Part shown: one piece after another, positions 32,688 to 42,659 of the stretch
Layout of the letters: each line of letters opens with the position of its first letter
Position numbering within the stretch: position 1 is the first letter of the stretch
DNA from: Euryarchaeota archaeon
GTDB lineage: Archaea; Thermoplasmatota; SW-10-69-26; JACQPN01
Direction of reading: 5' to 3'
DNA: 64,000 bases
Assembly (NCBI GenBank): GCA_016207515.1
Contig: JACQPN010000021.1
Location: 62,001 to 126,000, forward strand
Translations under genes and position numbers: made by a program
The notes under the pieces: generated by a model
Seen by the model: only the letters and a program-made list of their open reading frames with translations
Databases searched by the model: none
What the model was told of the DNA's origin: nothing

Positions 32688-34883
32688 ATGGGACGCAAAG
32701 AGGATAACATCGCAAAGGCCCGCCTATTGATGCACGCGCCCGAATACATCAGGAACATCGGGACGGCGGCGCACATCGACCATGGAAAGACGACGTTCTC
32801 CGACAACCTGATCTCGGGCGCCGGGATGATGTCGGAGGAGCTCGCCGGTAAGCAACTCGTGCTCGACTACGACGAGCAGGAGCAGGCGCGCGGCATCACG
32901 ATCAACGCGGCCGCGGCGTCGATGGTCCACGTCTACGACGGCAAGGAATACCTTATCAACCTCATCGACACACCAGGTCACGTCGACTTCGGTGGCGACG
33001 TGACGCGCGCGATGCGTGCCATCGACGGTGCTTTCATCCTCGTCTGCGCGGTGGAAGGTGTCATGCCGCAGACGGAGACGGTCATCCGGCAAGCGCTTCG
33101 CGAGCGCGTCCGCCCGATCCTCGTCATCAACAAGGTCGATCGCCTCATCAACGAGCTCAAGGTGACGCCCCAACAGATGCAGGAACGGTTCCAGGCGGTC
33201 ATCGCCGAGGTCGACGACCTCATGCAACGACAGCTCCCGGACGATCTCAAGAAACCGTGGCGGCTCAACGTCGAGGCGGGCACCGTGCTCTTCGCCTCGG
33301 CCTTCAACAATTGGGCCATCAGCGTGCCGTACATGAAGAAGTCCGGCGTCACTTTCAAGGACATCTACAACTACTGCCACGACGGCCAGCAGAAGGAACT
33401 CGCGAAAAAAGCCCCGATACACCAAGTGGTGCTCGACGCGTCGATCCACCACCACCCGCCGCCGCACAAGGCGCAGGCGTACCGTATCCCGCAGATCTGG
33501 AAAGGGGACCTTGCGAGCGACATCGGGAAATCGCTCCTCTCGTCGAACGAGAAGGGGCCGCTTGCCTACATGGTCACGAAGATAATCATCGACCCGCACG
33601 CGGGCGAAGTCGCCGTCGGGCGCGTCTTCTCGGGCTCCATCAAGAAGGGCCAGAAGCTCTACGTTAGCGGTTCTCCCGGCACGAACACGGTCCAATCGGT
33701 GGGTATGCTCGTCGGTGCGGACAGGATAACGACGGAGGAAGTGACGGCCGGGAACATCGCGGCCGTCGTGGGCTTGAAGGACGCGATAGCCGGAGCCACC
33801 GTCTCCGCCGAGGAGATGGAGCCGTTCGAAAAGATCGTCCACGTGTCCGAACCCGTCGTGACCGTCGCCATCGAGGCCAAGCACACGAAGGACCTCCCCC
33901 GGCTCGTCGAGGTCCTGCGCTCGGTCGCAAAGGCCGACCCGTCGATCCAGGTCGAGATCAACCAGGAGACGGGCGAGCACTTGATGAGCGGAATGGGCGA
34001 ACTCCACTTGGAGATCACAGAGTACCGAATCAAGAACGAGCACAAGGTCGAGATCTCGACATCGGAGCCTATCGTCGTCTACCGCGAATCCGTCCAGGGC
34101 CGCAGCCCTCAGGCGTTCGAAGGGAAGTCGCCGAACAAGCACAACAAGTTCTACGTCACGGCGGAACCCCTCGAAGCCGCCTTCGTGGAGGCGCTACACG
34201 CCGGTGAGATCCCCGAAGGCCGCACCAAGAACATCAAGGAACTCATCCCGAAACTCGTCGAGCTCGGTTGGGAGAAGGACCTCGCGAAGGGCCTTTTCAC
34301 CACGAAGGGCACGAACGTGTTCATCGACGCGACCAAAGGGATACAGTACCTCCACGAGACGAAGGAACTCATCATCGAGGCCTTCGAAGAGGCGATGGCT
34401 AAGGGGCCGCGCTCTGGCGAGCCGGTCTCGAGCACGAAGTTCCTTCTCCACGACGCGAAGCTCCACGAGGACGCGGTCCACAGGGGCCCCGCGCAAGTGA
34501 TCCCTGCCGCCAGGAACGCGCTGTACGGCGCGATGGTCACGGCGAAGACGATCCTCATAGAGCCGAAGCAGAAAGTCTACATCTCGGTCCCGCAAGACGT
34601 CATGGGCGCTGCAGCACGAGAAGTCCAGCAACGCCGTGGCGTCATCGAGAACATGGATCAGGAGGGCGACCTCACGATCATCCACGCGAAAGCGCCCGTC
34701 GCCGAACTCTTCGGATTCGCCTCCGCGATCAGGAGCGCCACGCAAGGGCGCTGCCTCTGGTCGACCGAGTTCTCGGGCTTCGAGAACCTCCCGCATGAAC
34801 TGCAGGAGAAGGTGACGAAGGAGATCAGGAAGAGGAAGGGACTGCCGGAGAACCCGTATGGCGCGGATTACTACGCCGGCTGA
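32688..34883 (+). CDS. fusA: translation elongation factor EF-2
   Basis: The 731-residue GTPase moves tRNAs and mRNA through the ribosome. G1 (AAHIDHGKTT), G3 (DTPGHVDFGG) and G4 (NKVDR) are present, then domains II-V. The diphthamide loop has DAVHRGPAQ with the target His598, which Dph2 and Dph6 (both in this window) should modify. Length is normal. It ends in NPYGADYYAG; a degenerate copy of this 3' end is found about 73 bp downstream (34860-34956). Confidence 0.97.
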   Translation: MGRKEDNIAKARLLMHAPEYIRNIGTAAHIDHGKTTFSDNLISGAGMMSEELAGKQLVLDYDEQEQARGITINAAAASMVHVYDGKEYLINLIDTPGHVDFGGDVTRAMRAIDGAFILVCAVEGVMPQTETVIRQALRERVRPILVINKVDRLINELKVTPQQMQERFQAVIAEVDDLMQRQLPDDLKKPWRLNVEAGTVLFASAFNNWAISVPYMKKSGVTFKDIYNYCHDGQQKELAKKAPIHQVVLDASIHHHPPPHKAQAYRIPQIWKGDLASDIGKSLLSSNEKGPLAYMVTKIIIDPHAGEVAVGRVFSGSIKKGQKLYVSGSPGTNTVQSVGMLVGADRITTEEVTAGNIAAVVGLKDAIAGATVSAEEMEPFEKIVHVSEPVVTVAIEAKHTKDLPRLVEVLRSVAKADPSIQVEINQETGEHLMSGMGELHLEITEYRIKNEHKVEISTSEPIVVYRESVQGRSPQAFEGKSPNKHNKFYVTAEPLEAAFVEALHAGEIPEGRTKNIKELIPKLVELGWEKDLAKGLFTTKGTNVFIDATKGIQYLHETKELIIEAFEEAMAKGPRSGEPVSSTKFLLHDAKLHEDAVHRGPAQVIPAARNALYGAMVTAKTILIEPKQKVYISVPQDVMGAAAREVQQRRGVIENMDQEGDLTIIHAKAPVAELFGFASAIRSATQGRCLWSTEFSGFENLPHELQEKVTKEIRKRKGLPENPYGADYYAG

Positions 34884-34956
34884 TGCCGGCTACGTGATCC
34901 GCTTGTCCTCGCCTTCCTACGAGGGCTCTGACGGGGCGGACTATTATTCTGGCTGA
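34860..34956 (+). repeat. degenerate tandem copy of the EF-2 3' end with a hairpin at each stop codon
   Basis: The last EF-2 codons plus TGA (34860-34883, encoding GADYYAG) recur at 34933-34956 as GADYYSG plus TGA, with synonymous changes, and both are followed by an ATCCGCTTG-like stretch. At each stop codon is a hairpin, GCCGGC-TGAT-GCCGGC in the first copy and CTGGC-TGATG-GCCAG in the second, so the arms changed together. Confidence 0.6.
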
Positions 34957-35097
34957 TGGCCAGCGTCGGAATCCGCTTGGTCTTTCCATCGCTTGAAGGC
35001 CCCGACGGAGTCGATCACTGCTGGGGTAGGCCCAGGCTTGAAAGGTCGGCGCCACAAACCGGCTTATACCGGACTATGCTACATCGTATCCGATAGC

Positions 35098-36900
35098 GTG
35101 GACAAGATAGCGTCAAAGATCAATTGGCTCGAATGGTCGCCCGAGGCGTTCGACCGTGCGCGCCGCGAGAACAAGCCGGTTCTCGCTCGGCTCTCGGCGG
35201 TCTGGTGCCATTGGTGCCACGTGCAGGACTCGACGTCAGATCAGGATGACCGTGTCATCTCTCGGGCGCACGAGAAGTTCATCCCGGTGCGAGTCGACAT
35301 CGACCGGCGCCCGGACATCCGCGAGCGCTACAATTTCGGTGGCTATCCGACGAGCGTCTTCCTGACCCCTGACGCCGAGGTCATCGTCGGTGGCACGTAC
35401 ATGCCGCCCGACGACTACGTGAAGGCGATGGATTACGTGGAGAAGTTGTTCCGGGAAGGCGGCCACAAGAAAACGCCAGGGCATGGTCACGAACACGGTC
35501 ACGAACACCATCCCGGACACGAACACGACGGTGAGCCCGAACACGACCACGAACATGCGCCGCATCGCACGGGAAAGCCGGCCCTGGCGGAGCTCGACTC
35601 CAAGTTCGTCACGGGGTACGTCATGGGCTCGATCCGTCAGGCGTACGACCCCGTCTACGGCGGTTTTGGGATGGAGCCGAAGTTCCCGATGCCGGAGACG
35701 GTAGAGTTCCTTCTTGATCGTTACGAGGAGACAAGAGAGGGACGCCTTCTCCAGATGGCCGCGGAGACGATGCGGAAGATCCGGGAGTCGGCGCTCTGGG
35801 ACCCCGTCGAGGAAGGGTTCTTCCGTTACAGCGTCACCGCCGACTGGTCGGAGCCCCACTACGAGAAGATGCTTGACGTGAACGCCGGGCTACTTTTGAA
35901 CAGCGCGCATCTTTTTGCGTTGACCGGAGAACAGGTATTCGCGGACACGGCGCGCGGCATGATCGATTACGCCAACCGCAATCTTTGGAACGACGATGGG
36001 GGTTTTGGCGGTTCACAGGACGCCGACGAGGATTACTATGGGCGCGATGCGACCGGCCGAAAGGGGATGGCAGCCCCCTACATCGACAAGACGATCTACG
36101 CTGACCTCGACGCAAAGATGATCAGCTCGCTCTTCGCGGCATATTCCTACTGCGGCTTCGAGGATGCGAAGATCCGCGCCGTTGAGGGGCTTTCGGGTTT
36201 TGCCAAGCTCTTCCGGTCAAACGACGGCGGTCTGCGCCATTATCACGCGCAGGGTCGTTCGGGCGTCACGGGGCTTTTTTCCGACCACGTCTTTGGCGCG
36301 AAGGCGTACCTCGACGGTTATGAAGCGACGGGCGAGCGCGAGTACCTTCTGGAAGCGGAGCGCATCGCGCGCGGTTTCCTCTCGACGTTCGCTCACCCGT
36401 CCGGCGGGTTCGGTGACAGGGTCCCCGATCCAGACGAGATCGGCCTCCTCAAGACGCCGCAACGTAACCTTTCAGAGAACGCGGCCGCCGCGAAGGTCCT
36501 GGCGAAACTGGGCGAGACAATCGGTGACGAGACGATCGTCACATCGGCGCGGCAATGCGTCATTGCGCTTTTGGGCGAATTCGAGCGGTACGGTTTCCAT
36601 GCCGCGGATTACGCGCGGGCCGTGAGGCTCGTGGAAGGCCCACGGGTCACGCTCGTTGTGGTGGGTCGAAGGGGCGAGGCCGCTGTCGAGAAGCTGCGTT
36701 CGGCCGCCGTCCGTTACCGGCACCCGGCGAAGATCCTGAAGCATCTCGACTCGGACTCGGACGCGGTCGAGATCGCGCTCCGGCATTACGAAGGACCGGC
36801 CATCTACGCATGCGCCGGCAGCGCCTGCGCCGCGCCGATAACGGATTCCGCGCGGGCGATGGCCGGGATCTATGCCGCCGTGAGAACTCTCATTGAATAA
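35098..36900 (+). CDS. DUF255 thioredoxin-like plus six-hairpin glycosidase-like protein (YyaL/SPATA20 family)
   Basis: The 600-residue protein starts with a thioredoxin-like domain carrying VWCHWCHVQ (CxxC) and the family text NKPVLARLSAVW. The rest (about residue 165 on) is an alpha/alpha barrel like those of six-hairpin glycosidases: GGFGMEPKFPMPETVEFLL, SEPHYEKMLDVNAGLL, NDDGGFGGSQDADEDYY. Its activity is unknown. Between the domains is an insertion with about a dozen histidines (GHGHEHGHEHHPGHEHDG), a likely metal-binding linker. The GTG start is 29-38 nt from a GGCTTATACC box (35061-35070), so leaderless. Confidence 0.9.
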   Translation: MDKIASKINWLEWSPEAFDRARRENKPVLARLSAVWCHWCHVQDSTSDQDDRVISRAHEKFIPVRVDIDRRPDIRERYNFGGYPTSVFLTPDAEVIVGGTYMPPDDYVKAMDYVEKLFREGGHKKTPGHGHEHGHEHHPGHEHDGEPEHDHEHAPHRTGKPALAELDSKFVTGYVMGSIRQAYDPVYGGFGMEPKFPMPETVEFLLDRYEETREGRLLQMAAETMRKIRESALWDPVEEGFFRYSVTADWSEPHYEKMLDVNAGLLLNSAHLFALTGEQVFADTARGMIDYANRNLWNDDGGFGGSQDADEDYYGRDATGRKGMAAPYIDKTIYADLDAKMISSLFAAYSYCGFEDAKIRAVEGLSGFAKLFRSNDGGLRHYHAQGRSGVTGLFSDHVFGAKAYLDGYEATGEREYLLEAERIARGFLSTFAHPSGGFGDRVPDPDEIGLLKTPQRNLSENAAAAKVLAKLGETIGDETIVTSARQCVIALLGEFERYGFHAADYARAVRLVEGPRVTLVVVGRRGEAAVEKLRSAAVRYRHPAKILKHLDSDSDAVEIALRHYEGPAIYACAGSACAAPITDSARAMAGIYAAVRTLIE

Positions 36901-37165
36901 GCCACGCGACGCAGGCCGGCCTAAACGGCGTTCAAGCGCAGATCGCGCGGGGGGACCTTCTATTTGAGCCTGCACCTAATTGGATCTGGTACGAGAGCGC
37001 AGGGCCCGGGAAGGGATCGACGTTCTCGTTCGCAGTTCCCATCCACGCGCCCGGAACGCGGGGCGAGCCGGGAATCGCGCTCGCGGCCCAACATCAAACG
37101 CACGCCTCGCCTTGACCATGTGGGTCGCCGGAAGAGCCGCAAGGGACGCTCGCGGGATGCCCATC

Positions 37166-37810
37166 TCAAGCGTCGAGCTTGGAGAGCCTGTCCTTCCATT
37201 CCCGTAGCCGCGGATAGTCCTTCGGCACTTCCTTCCCGACGAAATAGAGCGGGAAAATAGCGCCGTACGCCGCGAAGTCGGCGGCACTCGGCTCGCCGAG
37301 GATGTAATCGTGGCCTTTCAGCGACTCTTCGAGCCAACCGTAGAGGGGCTTCACCTTCTCCGGGTACGTGTTCGCGGCTTTCCAGACGATCTCCTCCCAC
37401 GGGCCCCGCTGCATCTCCTTCAACCACTCGAAGACGTAGCCTTCCACGTCGTCTTTCGCTCTGAACTTCTTCGCCAGGTCCGGGATGATCGTCTTGAATA
37501 CGGCCTCTTCCAACACCTCGTGCGCCCAGTTCTCGATGAGCTTCGCTTGGCCGCGGACGTCCTTCGGGTAGAGCGCCGGCAATGGCCACTTCGCCTCGAC
37601 CCAGTCGATCATGTCGGTCTTGCCGTAGTAAGCCACCTTGTCTTTCCCGTCGGAAATGAACGGCACGACGTCCTGCCCGGACGCCTCGATGAGGTTCCTC
37701 TTGTCGTGGTACTTCACGTTCACGCGCTCGAAAGGGACGGCCTTGTAGTTCAACGCGAGGCGGATCTTCACGCAGTGGTGGCTGAACGGAATCTCATAGA
37801 GTTTGAGCAT
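37166..37810 (-). CDS. glutathione S-transferase-like protein
   Basis: The 214-residue protein has the GST plan: an N-terminal thioredoxin-like domain (LKLYEIPFSHHCVKIRLAL, with VVPFISDG as the cis-proline strand) and a C-terminal helical domain (LYGWLEESLKGHDYILGEPSAADFAAYG, a typical GST_C signature with the N-cap aspartate). It starts with two ATGs (37813, 37810). Glutathione is not usual in archaea, so a different thiol or a transferred gene is likely. The 265-bp gap to the previous gene (36901-37165) contains nothing I can support. Confidence 0.85.
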   Translation of the reverse strand: MLKLYEIPFSHHCVKIRLALNYKAVPFERVNVKYHDKRNLIEASGQDVVPFISDGKDKVAYYGKTDMIDWVEAKWPLPALYPKDVRGQAKLIENWAHEVLEEAVFKTIIPDLAKKFRAKDDVEGYVFEWLKEMQRGPWEEIVWKAANTYPEKVKPLYGWLEESLKGHDYILGEPSAADFAAYGAIFPLYFVGKEVPKDYPRLREWKDRLSKLDA

Positions 37811-37982
37811 CATGGCGGCGAACCCAGCGGCGACTCTTTATCGTTTCTCCCATGCGCCTTCACGTCGACCACCATCACGACCCGGCAATCTGACGGCCAA
37901 GTAGTCGGCACAGCGCGCGTAGACATGGGGGGAGCGCCTGCCCGCCACAACTTAGATGGGGCGGTAAAGTCCCTGCCGGCGT

Positions 37983-39359
37983 ATGGGACGTGGGGCTCGG
38001 CCTTTCGCGGCCGCAATGGTCGCGCTGGTAATCGCCCTCAGCGGCTGCGTGGGACCGCAGGATCCGCAGGGCCCCGGCGCCAATGGGGGCAACGTGGAGA
38101 CGGCCTCCGTCGACGTCACCGGGGATCTTTCATCCGCCATGAAGGCGGGTCGACTCGATTCCAACATCGCCAAGCGGTTCGGCGCGCTTCCGCTCGTTAG
38201 CGAACCGCTTATCAACCAATGGTTCTTGGCCGTGGGTTCGTCGGGCAAGGAAAGACCCTTGACCGGGTTCTCGTGGTCGATCCCTAACCAGGCGGCGGTG
38301 CCTTACCCCTTCCTTCAGCAACTCCAGTACGCCGTGCTCGAGGTCGCGCCGATCCCCGATCCGGCCGCGAGCAAGGTCGACCGGTGGGTGCTCCTCGCGT
38401 TCGTCGAGAATGAGGGCACCGCGGTCATCAACTCTTGGACGACGGTCTCGCCGGAGCCATACGAGCTTGAAGGGCCGCCGATTCCGACGGCGACAGTCGC
38501 CATTGACCAACCCGACCCCTCGCGGCCCACGAGATTCTTTGTCGGCGCGACGAACCTCCAACCCGGAGCGCGCGTCCTCCTTGTCATCGGGGCCGAGTCG
38601 GCCGGTCCCATGGATTTCGCGGTGGCGTTCCGAGTCCTGGACCACTATCCAAAGTCGGACGAGCGGGTCGCGCGGAGCGTCGAGGATTTCCTCGCGAACG
38701 TGAGCGGCGCACCCCGTCTCCTTCCCGTCACTGGCCAAGGGAAAGGATTCCGTCATGCCCTTTACCAGGAGTTCAGCAACCTGCTCGTCTTCAGTGGATT
38801 GCGGAAAACGGACGATGCCACGGTCATCGAAGCGATCCCATTGGCGATCAACCCCGCGCAGGCACGCGACACCACCATCCATTACGACCTCCCGTCTGGC
38901 GAAGGATGGGGAACCGCGTCCGGCACGATTTTCAGCGATCAGACGATGGGTCGCTGGGAGGTATCGGCCGACCTACACGGCGAAACGCTCACCCACTCGG
39001 ACGTGATTGTCCCCCGGCCGTCGTTCTTCCTGCCGGTCCCGGTGCCAGCGCCCGGCGGTTTTTCCTTCTTTACCGTGAGCGGCGGCGGATCGGGACACGG
39101 GGAAGCAACTATGAGAGTGACATTGGCCGGCGCCCCCACCTCGTTCTCGATCTATTTCCAGGCCTTGGATCTCGGCGCCTCGCTCGAACAGCTCATCGGG
39201 CTCCCGCCGGCACCTGCCGTTTCGTTCGTGTCGAAGGCACTTCCGGTCCCAGCGGTCCACGAGCGCTCGCAATCCGAGGGGCCGTTCGCAGCGCGTTTCC
39301 AGTTCCGGCCCGGCCCATTCGGTTTCGCTCCGGAAATAGGTCAGCCACGGCAAGGATGA
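37983..39359 (+). CDS. lipoprotein of unknown function
   Basis: The 458-residue protein has a lipoprotein signal ending VIALSGCVG and a spacer rich in G, N and P, then a beta-rich extracellular body. It has proline-rich segments ([17 protein letters not shown]) and no motif I recognise. It stands alone between the divergent GST-like gene and EF-1A. A surface binding or structural role is inferred from the signal only. Confidence 0.72.
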   Translation: MGRGARPFAAAMVALVIALSGCVGPQDPQGPGANGGNVETASVDVTGDLSSAMKAGRLDSNIAKRFGALPLVSEPLINQWFLAVGSSGKERPLTGFSWSIPNQAAVPYPFLQQLQYAVLEVAPIPDPAASKVDRWVLLAFVENEGTAVINSWTTVSPEPYELEGPPIPTATVAIDQPDPSRPTRFFVGATNLQPGARVLLVIGAESAGPMDFAVAFRVLDHYPKSDERVARSVEDFLANVSGAPRLLPVTGQGKGFRHALYQEFSNLLVFSGLRKTDDATVIEAIPLAINPAQARDTTIHYDLPSGEGWGTASGTIFSDQTMGRWEVSADLHGETLTHSDVIVPRPSFFLPVPVPAPGGFSFFTVSGGGSGHGEATMRVTLAGAPTSFSIYFQALDLGASLEQLIGLPPAPAVSFVSKALPVPAVHERSQSEGPFAARFQFRPGPFGFAPEIGQPRQG

Positions 39360-39402
39360 TAGGCCGGCCGAACACCCGCCCGCGCGCCCCAAGCCACCCC
39401 CC

Positions 39403-39415
39403 ACTTTTTATATAG
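39403..39415 (+). promoter_or_regulatory. strong TATA element and ribosome site of EF-1A
   Basis: CTTTTTATATAGG gives a start near 39440. GGAGG at 39451-39455 lies seven bases before the ATG at 39463, so this highly expressed gene has a short leader with a ribosome site, unlike many leaderless genes here. Confidence 0.6.
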
Positions 39416-39462
39416 GGGTTGGCCTATTCCGCGACTACTTCTCCTTCTACGGAGGACTCATC

Positions 39463-40734
39463 ATGGCAGAAAAACCGCACTTGAACCTCGTTGTCATTGG
39501 ACACGTTGACCACGGCAAGTCGACGATGGTCGGCCGCCTACTCTTCGACACCGGCACCATCCCAGCCCACGTCATCGAGAAGCTCAAGCAGGAGGCCGAA
39601 GAGAAGGGCAAGGGCGGTTTCGAGTTCGCCTACGTCATGGACAACCTCAAGGAAGAGCGCGAGCGCGGCGTCACGATCGACATCGCACACAAGAGGTTCG
39701 ACACCCAGAAGTACTACTTCACGATCATCGATGCACCCGGCCACCGTGACTTCGTCAAGAACATGATCACGGGAACGAGCCAGGCCGATGCGGCGATCAT
39801 CGTCTGCGGCGCGCCGGAAGGCGTCCAAGCGCAGACGAAGGAGCACGTCTTCCTTTCGAGAACGCTCGGTGTCGACCAGATCATCGTGGCCGTCAACAAG
39901 ATGGACATGGTCGGGTTCGACCAGAAGAAGTACGAGGCCATCAAGGCGGACATGGAGAAGCTCCTGAAGATGGTCGGGTTCAAGCCGGAGAACATCCCGT
40001 TCATCCCGACATCCGCGTACAAGGGCGACAACATCGCGAAGGCGAGCCCTAACCTCTCGTGGTGGAAGGGCGACACGCTTCTCAAGGCCCTCGATGGCCT
40101 GAATGTCCCGAAGAAGCCGACCGACCTGCCTCTTCGAGTTCCCCTCCAGGACGTCTACACCATCACCGGCATCGGGACCGTCCCCGTGGGCCGCGTCGAG
40201 ACCGGGGTCTTGAAGATCAACGACAAACTCGTCTTCCAACCCTCCGGGGCGAACGGCGAAGTCAAGTCGATCGAGATGCACCACGAACAGATCCAGAAGG
40301 CGGAGCCCGGCGACAACGTCGGGTTCAACGTCCGTGGCATCGGCAAGGGCGACGTCCGCCGAGGCGACGTCGCGGGCCACCCGGAGAAGCCGCCGAAGGT
40401 CGCGAAGACCTTCACGGCGCAGATCGCCGTCTTGCAGCACCCGAGCGCCATCAGCGTCGGTTACACCCCGGTGTTCCACGCCCACACGGCCCAGGTCGCG
40501 TGCACCTTCGTCGAGCTTCAGAAGAAACTTGACCCGAAAACGGGACAAACGAAGGAAGAGAACCCGCAGTTCCTGAAGACCGGCGACGTTGCAATCGTGA
40601 AGATCCAGCCGCAGCGCCCGCTCAGTATCGAGAAGTCGAAGGAGATCCCCCACATGGCCCGTTTCGCGATACGCGACATGGGTACCACGGTGGCGGCGGG
40701 GATCTGCGTCGATATCGAGGAACGCACCGCGTAG
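39463..40734 (+). CDS. tuf: translation elongation factor EF-1 alpha
   Basis: The 423-residue GTPase brings aminoacyl-tRNA to the ribosome. G1 (GHVDHGKST), G3 ([12 protein letters not shown]) and G4 (NKMD) are all present; beta-barrel domains II and III follow ([38 protein letters not shown]). Length is normal. In many archaea rps10 follows directly; here about 1.9 kb and a lipoprotein gene lie between them. EF-1 beta, its exchange factor, is encoded at 9803. Confidence 0.97.
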   Translation: MAEKPHLNLVVIGHVDHGKSTMVGRLLFDTGTIPAHVIEKLKQEAEEKGKGGFEFAYVMDNLKEERERGVTIDIAHKRFDTQKYYFTIIDAPGHRDFVKNMITGTSQADAAIIVCGAPEGVQAQTKEHVFLSRTLGVDQIIVAVNKMDMVGFDQKKYEAIKADMEKLLKMVGFKPENIPFIPTSAYKGDNIAKASPNLSWWKGDTLLKALDGLNVPKKPTDLPLRVPLQDVYTITGIGTVPVGRVETGVLKINDKLVFQPSGANGEVKSIEMHHEQIQKAEPGDNVGFNVRGIGKGDVRRGDVAGHPEKPPKVAKTFTAQIAVLQHPSAISVGYTPVFHAHTAQVACTFVELQKKLDPKTGQTKEENPQFLKTGDVAIVKIQPQRPLSIEKSKEIPHMARFAIRDMGTTVAAGICVDIEERTA

Positions 40735-40788
40735 GTGCTTTCCCAGACAACCGGGGAGACCCGAGGGGTTTCCTGGAGGTCGAGCAAC

Positions 40789-40835
40789 GCGCCGCTCAGG
40801 CGGCGCGCGTCATTCTGTCGGGGGCGTTTGCCCCC
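40789..40835 (+). terminator. two G/C hairpins after EF-1A
   Basis: GCGCCGC-TCAG-GCGGCGC (40789-40806) and GGGGGC-GTTT-GCCCCC (40820-40835) follow the EF-1A stop; the second is followed by a pyrimidine-rich GTTCTTTCT. They probably end the EF-1A transcript. The rest of the 310-bp gap (40735-41044) holds no gene; a short tRNA-like piece at 40966-41005 is discussed among rejected items. Confidence 0.55.
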
Positions 40836-41044
40836 GGCCCCGTTCTTTCTACTTACCTCCCTTTCCCCAGGCCGTACGGTCGGGGCTCATGCTGCAGAGT
40901 GTCAAGAAACCCCTGCTGGTCGTCTCCTCGTCCGTCGATTTCGGGACCGACAATGCCCCCTGTATCGTCCGACCGGATTGAACCGGCTGCATTGAGCTAG
41001 GGTCTTGCCAATCTCCTTTTCCGTCTGGAACCTCTTCGAGGGTC

Positions 41045-42340
41045 GTGCGCCCACCCATCGCCGTCCTCGCGGTCGTAATATTGACGGCTGGCTGCATGGC
41101 TCCGGCATCCCTCGAGAGCGGAGCGGACTCGGGGGCCTTCGCCACGCCCGATCCTTTCGAATCCATACGCGAGACCCTCTCCGGCGTCCCGTGCCGAGTC
41201 GAGACCGTCGGGCCTGCGACGAGCGCGAACCTGAAAGAGATCGGCCTCGTCACGTTCGACCCGTCGCGCCACGAGATGCTCGACGCGCGCGGCGACCACC
41301 TTCTTGCGTCTCGCGACCAACTCGGAGGCCTCGAGGTCGTCGACATCAGGGACCCAGCGCATCCAGAGATCCTTTCGACATTGGAAGACTTTGCACCAGA
41401 GGTCCTCGACGTGAAGTGGACGCCGGACGGAAAGGCCGCGCTACTTGGCAACTACACGAGCATCGGTGTGGTCGACCTCACGATGCCGGAGAATCCGAGG
41501 CTCGCGTCCGTTTGGGACTATCCGGCGCCGAAACAGAACACGAACATGCACATGTTGGCCGCAAAACGGATCAATGGGGCGGACTGGGTGTTCGTCGCTC
41601 CTAACGACGATACGGGCGTCCATATCCTGAAGCTCGAAGGGATCGGCATGAACCGCACGCTAACATGGGCCGCGAATTTCGCCCCCGCGTTGAACGGTGG
41701 TCCGCTCGGGCCGCATGACATGACCGTCTTGGACGATGACATCCTTGGAAAGCCTCTCATGTATGTCGCCAATGGTTTCGAGGGTTGGCTCGCGGCCGAC
41801 GTCTCCGACCCGGCGCATCCCGTGCAGCTCGGCGGCTGGGTCAACGCGGATCCCTTCCAGAGCTACACCCATTCTATCGTCGCCGAGACCATCGGCGGCC
41901 GCCGCATCGTCGCAACGATAGCGGAGGTCGGCGTGAACGCCCTCAAAGTCTACGATGCGACCGATTTCCAAAGGCCCGTCCTCCTCGCCATGTGGCAGGC
42001 CAACAAGACCGCGCCAAACCACGCCGAACACAGCCTGCAACTTCTCCGCGGCTTCCTCTACATGGCGCACTACCATGAGGGGCTCTACGTCTTCGACCTG
42101 ACGACCATCGGCGCCTCGCCACTGTTAGCGACGGCCACGATCGCCCCCATGGCGCACTACTCGCCGCCGATCCTCGCTGAGACGAACGACGAGTTCCAGC
42201 GCACGATGGGCTTCAAGAACGTGTGGGACATCGTGATCGAACGGGGAATCCTCTACGTGAACGACGTCGCGCGCGGCGTCGTCGTCATGGGGTTCGGTTG
42301 CCTCGCGCCGGGCGACGCCCAAGCGACTTCTGCGTCTTGA
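41045..42340 (+). CDS. LVIVD-like repeat lipoprotein
   Basis: The 431-residue protein starts with a short lipoprotein signal (AVLAVVILTAGC) and shows beta-propeller repeats of the LVIVD type: GGLEVVDIRDPAHPEIL, SIGVVDLTMPENPRLASVW, WLAADVSDPAHPVQLGGW. Histidines in conserved-looking places (PNHAEHSLQL, YMAHYHEG) may bind metal. It resembles the lipoprotein at 10203 but is not a close copy. It starts with GTG. It interrupts the usual EF-1A/rps10 neighbourhood. Confidence 0.82.
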   Translation: MRPPIAVLAVVILTAGCMAPASLESGADSGAFATPDPFESIRETLSGVPCRVETVGPATSANLKEIGLVTFDPSRHEMLDARGDHLLASRDQLGGLEVVDIRDPAHPEILSTLEDFAPEVLDVKWTPDGKAALLGNYTSIGVVDLTMPENPRLASVWDYPAPKQNTNMHMLAAKRINGADWVFVAPNDDTGVHILKLEGIGMNRTLTWAANFAPALNGGPLGPHDMTVLDDDILGKPLMYVANGFEGWLAADVSDPAHPVQLGGWVNADPFQSYTHSIVAETIGGRRIVATIAEVGVNALKVYDATDFQRPVLLAMWQANKTAPNHAEHSLQLLRGFLYMAHYHEGLYVFDLTTIGASPLLATATIAPMAHYSPPILAETNDEFQRTMGFKNVWDIVIERGILYVNDVARGVVVMGFGCLAPGDAQATSAS

Positions 42341-42548
42341 CCCGTCCCGCGACGGTCCCCCGTGTTGGTCCCGGCCTCGGCCGAGGTATGCACCATGGCG
42401 TTCCCGTGGGAGCAGTCGGAAGACGAAAGTCCCCTGCATTGCCCGCCCATTCCGAGTTAGACGGCAAGACCACCGACGCGTGGTGTCGGCCATCAGAGGG
42501 AACCACCGTGAGGGCCACCCCGAAGTTTTCCTCGCCCGTGCGGCAAAC

Positions 42549-42557
42549 GCTTATAAA
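42549..42557 (+). promoter_or_regulatory. TATA element of rps10; gap 42341-42659
   Basis: GCTTATAAA gives a start near 42580 and a leader of about 80 nt; GAGGT lies five bases before the ATG at 42660. The rest of the 319-bp gap shows no gene; a short C/G palindrome (CGGCCTCGGCCG) is at about 42377. Confidence 0.5.
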
Positions 42558-42659
42558 GGATGCCGTCATCCGAGGCTCTACGCCAGTCGAGGTTGCGGCC
42601 ACCCCAGAGTCCGGGGCGGCCGGTAGTTCGACGGGCTTAGGAACCCAAGAGGTAACGAC

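Noticed and set aside
31656-34796. Long open frames opposite rps7 and EF-2
   Set aside because: They are mirror frames of highly biased GC-rich genes, with arginine/aspartate/valine-rich nonsense composition and no family match.
40966-41005. tRNA-like piece on the minus strand (TAGCTCA near a GGTTCAATCC T-loop-like sequence)
   Set aside because: The D-arm-like and T-arm-like parts are only about ten bases apart; there is no anticodon arm, and no 5' acceptor strand matches the bases after the T arm. At most a degraded remnant.
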